DNA from: Syngnathus acus
Taxonomy: Eukaryota > Chordata > Actinopteri > Syngnathiformes > Syngnathidae
Direction of reading: 5' to 3'
Length of the DNA stretch: 64,000 nt
Assembly (NCBI RefSeq): GCF_901709675.1
Contig: NC_051092.1
Span: forward strand, 15,478,991 to 15,542,990
Each line of letters opens with the position of its first letter. The first letter of the stretch is position 1. Below are positions 63,605-64,000 of this stretch, in pieces. The position numbers and the translations under genes are program-made. A model generated the notes under the pieces. That model was not told the DNA's origin and ran no database searches. It worked only from the letters and a program-made list of their open reading frames with translations.

Positions 63605-63630
63605 GGTGGCTGTCTTCACTCAGATGTTTT

Positions 63631-63754
63631 CTAGTTAAAGGGCAGAAAATAGAAAAGCATTTATGTAACATTAAGGACTATGCTTACTGTATGTGCACTA
63701 ACTTTATAAATTGCTGCACAGACAAAATGTTATTTTAAGGAATTCAAATTATTA
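63631..63754. other. Intron upstream of klhl25 coding exon 1
   Basis: On the minus strand the acceptor TTCTGCCCTTTAACTAG lies at its 5' side with a good polypyrimidine stretch. The non-coding first exon and promoter must be beyond the window. Confidence 0.55.
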
Positions 63755-64000
63755 CAAACCGGATTCGGTTGAAGTTGGGAAATTGTGTAAAATGTAAATA
63801 AAAACAAAATACAATGATTTAAAAATCCTTTTCAACCTATATTCAATTGAATACACTACAAAGACAACATATTTAATGCTCTAACTCACGAACTTTATTT
63901 TATTTTACAAATAATAATTAACTTAGTATTTCATGGCTGCAACACGTGCGGTAAAAGTTGGGAAAGGGCTTGTTTACCACTTCGTTACATCACCTTTCCT
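63755..64000 (-). mobile_element. Tc1-like lineage C, copy 2, cut by the window edge
   Basis: It is TA-flanked on the left and starts CAAACCGGATTCGGTTGAAG. It continues into the transposase C-terminal coding end read on the minus strand (AGGAAAGGTGATGTAACGAA). It is the same lineage as 56636-58228 in opposite orientation. Confidence 0.88.

Larger units (their letters stand above)
61012..63369 (+). mobile_element. Family A element, copy 8, longest form without foreign insert
   Basis: It runs from TA|CCGTATTTTCCGGACTATAA to TTAGTCCGAAAATTACGG|TA. The left part (61012-61910) is a divergent subfamily with two tandem modules of about 204 bp. At 61918 a second left end (CAGTAATTTTCAGACTATAA) starts the standard form with 2.5 GC-rich 118-bp units (62275-62570). 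Octamers lie at 61647-61654 and 62857-62864. It may be one element with a duplicated left end or one copy inserted into another. Confidence 0.78.

Noticed and set aside
63605-63619. Upstream in-frame ATG of klhl25 (adding MKTAT)
   Set aside because: The ENC family starts at MSV, and the downstream ATG has the GCCACC context while the upstream one does not.

Overview
This is a stretch of teleost fish nuclear DNA, probably from a percomorph. It holds intact Tc1-type, hAT-type and TA-flanked inverted-repeat elements, fish L2- and RTE-type LINEs, a tRNA-headed SINE with a (GGAT)n tail, a chromodomain-type Ty3/Gypsy element and a class I endogenous retrovirus. The only host protein gene I can support lies on the minus strand. 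The sequence does not identify the species.

The host gene is a kelch-like gene of the ENC family, best matched to klhl25 (ENC2). Ten coding exons from 63604 down to 11926 join in frame with GT-AG introns into exactly 589 codons plus a stop. That is the usual length of the family, with BTB, BACK and six kelch repeats. The gene covers 51.7 kb, but only 1,770 bases are coding. The first coding exon is preceded by a splice acceptor inside the 5' UTR, so the promoter lies to the right of the window.

Layout from left to right. 1-470 is a LINE 3' end. 471-5408 is mostly unrecognised flank with simple repeats. 5409-5745 is a lone LTR-like segment. 5823-11119 holds two TA-flanked elements (here called family A), each with an L2 LINE inside, and a second TA-flanked family (B). 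11120-11925 is the 3' flank or 3' UTR of klhl25. Intron 9 (12313-27961) is a nest of family A elements, RTE LINEs, hATs, SINEs and Tc1 fragments. Introns 8 and 7 are short and hold one hAT MITE. Intron 6 (29347-40423) holds an old hAT with an L2 inside, a nearly full-length RTE copy, a Gypsy element inside a Tigger-like element, and a family B copy. Intron 4 (40846-48688) holds a clean family A copy and the endogenous retrovirus. Intron 2 (49483-58505) holds a long GT repeat next to a splice acceptor, three Tc1 lineages, a SINE, and a third TA-flanked family (C) with a 267-bp tandem array. Intron 1 (58612-63422) holds two hAT elements and the longest family A copy. The right edge cuts a Tc1 copy.

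The main points of interest are: the heavy splitting of a coding sequence that is a single exon in its human orthologue; spread of perfect TGACGTCA (CRE) octamers by family A elements; a long GT tract just upstream of the acceptor of coding exon 3; a young internally deleted retrovirus keeping an open surface-envelope-only frame; and an RTE copy with a chimeric 3' tail.
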